Source of the DNA: Pseudomonadota bacterium
GTDB lineage: Bacteria > Pseudomonadota > Gammaproteobacteria > Acidithiobacillales > Acidithiobacillaceae
Direction: 5' to 3'
Assembly: GCA_021840785.1 (NCBI GenBank)
Contig: JAKBXD010000129.1
Span: forward strand, 1-5,698
DNA: 5,698 nt
The notes below the pieces were generated by a model that was not told the origin of the DNA, searched no databases, and saw nothing but the letters and a program-made list of their open reading frames with translations. Shown here piece by piece: positions 5,017 to 5,698 of this stretch (the stretch's first letter is position 1; every line of letters begins with the position of its first letter). Made by a program: the position numbers and the translations under genes.

Positions 5017-5698
5017 AACTCTGGGATGCCGACCTGCGGGACATTGTGCGGCGCTGGCGGAAACGCCCTCCGGTGGTGCTGGAGTTGCGCCGGGACGGCT
5101 ATTGCCTCGTGCGAGTGCATCATGGCGAAGCTGAACTGATCCTGGCCCAGGACATCGACCCGTTATCGAGCCGCTACCGGGAACTGCTGCTGGAGTCCTT
5201 ACGCCACAGCGTACAGAGCCATGGGCTGGCTGGCAGTCTGGCGGCTACGTATTTGTTCCGGGAGGACTATAACTTGCAAGTCGTGGATGCGCCCAAGGTG
5301 CCCGCGGCGGAGATGCTCGCCGCCCTGCGCTGGCAGCTCGCGGATTTGCTGGATTTTCCGGTGCAGGAGGCGGTGCTGGACGCCATCCCCGTGCCGGACA
5401 CCGAAGGGCGCCAGATTTTCGCCGTTGCGGTGCGCGCGAGCGTGGTTCAGGAACGGATAGACCTGTTGCGCGGTGTTGGCCTGCAACCTTTTTATGTCGG
5501 CATCATCGACCTCGCCCTGCGCGATTTGTGCTGGCTCCTGCCCGAAGAGGCGGGCGGCGTCGGACTATTGCTGATGGAAACCCGCAGTTGTCATCTGACC
5601 CTGGTGCAGGGCGGCAGCTACCGGTTTGGCCGACCACTGCCGCTGGGCTTTGCGCATTTTCCCGGCGATGATGATCCGGCGGGTTTCCGCTCCGCCAG
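5013..5698 (+). CDS. mshI: MshI, PilM-like pilus assembly protein, N-terminal part (3' truncated)
   Basis: Runs open from ATG 5013 to the window end (228 complete codons), so the C-terminus is missing. It begins MKLWDADLRDIVRRWRK. Diagnostic of MshI are YNLQVVDAPKVPAAEMLAAL, then RWQLADLLDFPVQEAVLDAI, the VAVRASVVQERIDLLRGVGL segment, and IIDLALRDLCWLLPEE followed by the strand-like GGVGLLLMETRSCHLTLVQG. Family knowledge: MshI is an actin-fold PilM-like cytoplasmic component of the alignment subcomplex, working with MshJ/K/L and the inner-membrane machinery. The start overlaps the stop of the preceding micro-ORF (ATGA). In Vibrio mshI lies at the beginning of the locus, upstream of mshE; here it follows the minor pilins, which suggests that the I/J/K/L group lies downstream of this window. 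Confidence 0.88.
   Translation, partial: MKLWDADLRDIVRRWRKRPPVVLELRRDGYCLVRVHHGEAELILAQDIDPLSSRYRELLLESLRHSVQSHGLAGSLAATYLFREDYNLQVVDAPKVPAAEMLAALRWQLADLLDFPVQEAVLDAIPVPDTEGRQIFAVAVRASVVQERIDLLRGVGLQPFYVGIIDLALRDLCWLLPEEAGGVGLLLMETRSCHLTLVQGGSYRFGRPLPLGFAHFPGDDDPAGFRSA

Noticed and set aside
5199..5486. Open frames on both strands inside the last gene (minus 5199-5486, plus 5221-5460)
   Set aside because: Frame 5013 to the window end encodes a clear MshI protein across the whole stretch; the others are out-of-frame shadows.

Overview
The window is one co-directional (+ strand) block of a mannose-sensitive-haemagglutinin (MSHA)-type type IV pilus locus from a proteobacterium. It is cut at both ends: the first gene lacks its 5' part and the last lacks its 3' part. 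The GC-rich coding sequence, the MshE/MshG/pilin/MshO/MshP/MshI gene set and the dense ATGA overlaps fit Gammaproteobacteria, Acidithiobacillia or Betaproteobacteria. Nothing in the sequence alone fixes the genus.

Layout: (1) 1-2126, the motor and inner-membrane platform: the C-terminal ATPase half of an MshE/PilB/GspE-family assembly ATPase, followed with a TGATG overlap by a complete MshG (PilC/GspF family). (2) 2127-2257, a 131-base gap with promoter-like elements and short inverted repeats. (3) 2258-2716, an MshA-like major pilin with a good ribosome binding site. (4) 2717-2785, a short gap holding a strong 13-bp stem-loop. (5) 2786-4954, four minor pilin or pilin-like genes in the order mshC-, mshD-, mshO-, mshP-like, joined by 4-base ATGA overlaps. 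(6) 4951-5016, a 21-codon micro-ORF linked by ATGA overlaps on both sides. (7) 5013-5698, the N-terminal 228 residues of an MshI (PilM-like) assembly protein.

How they work together: the ATPase and MshG drive polymerisation in the inner membrane. The MshA-like protein is the probable shaft subunit. The MshC/D/O/P-like proteins are probable low-abundance initiating or tip subunits. MshI begins the alignment subcomplex (I/J/K/L family), which here lies downstream of the pilins rather than upstream as in Vibrio. The stem-loop and the separate pilin promoter region look like the means of making much more shaft pilin than tip pilins.

The most unusual feature is in the MshP-like protein. Its C-terminal part carries 12 cysteines in 69 residues, arranged as an imperfect internal duplication and encoded by DNA clearly lower in GC than its flanks. 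A second low-GC island with a perfect 9-base tandem repeat lies in the MshD-like gene. No RNA genes, insertion sequences, CRISPR arrays or origins were seen.
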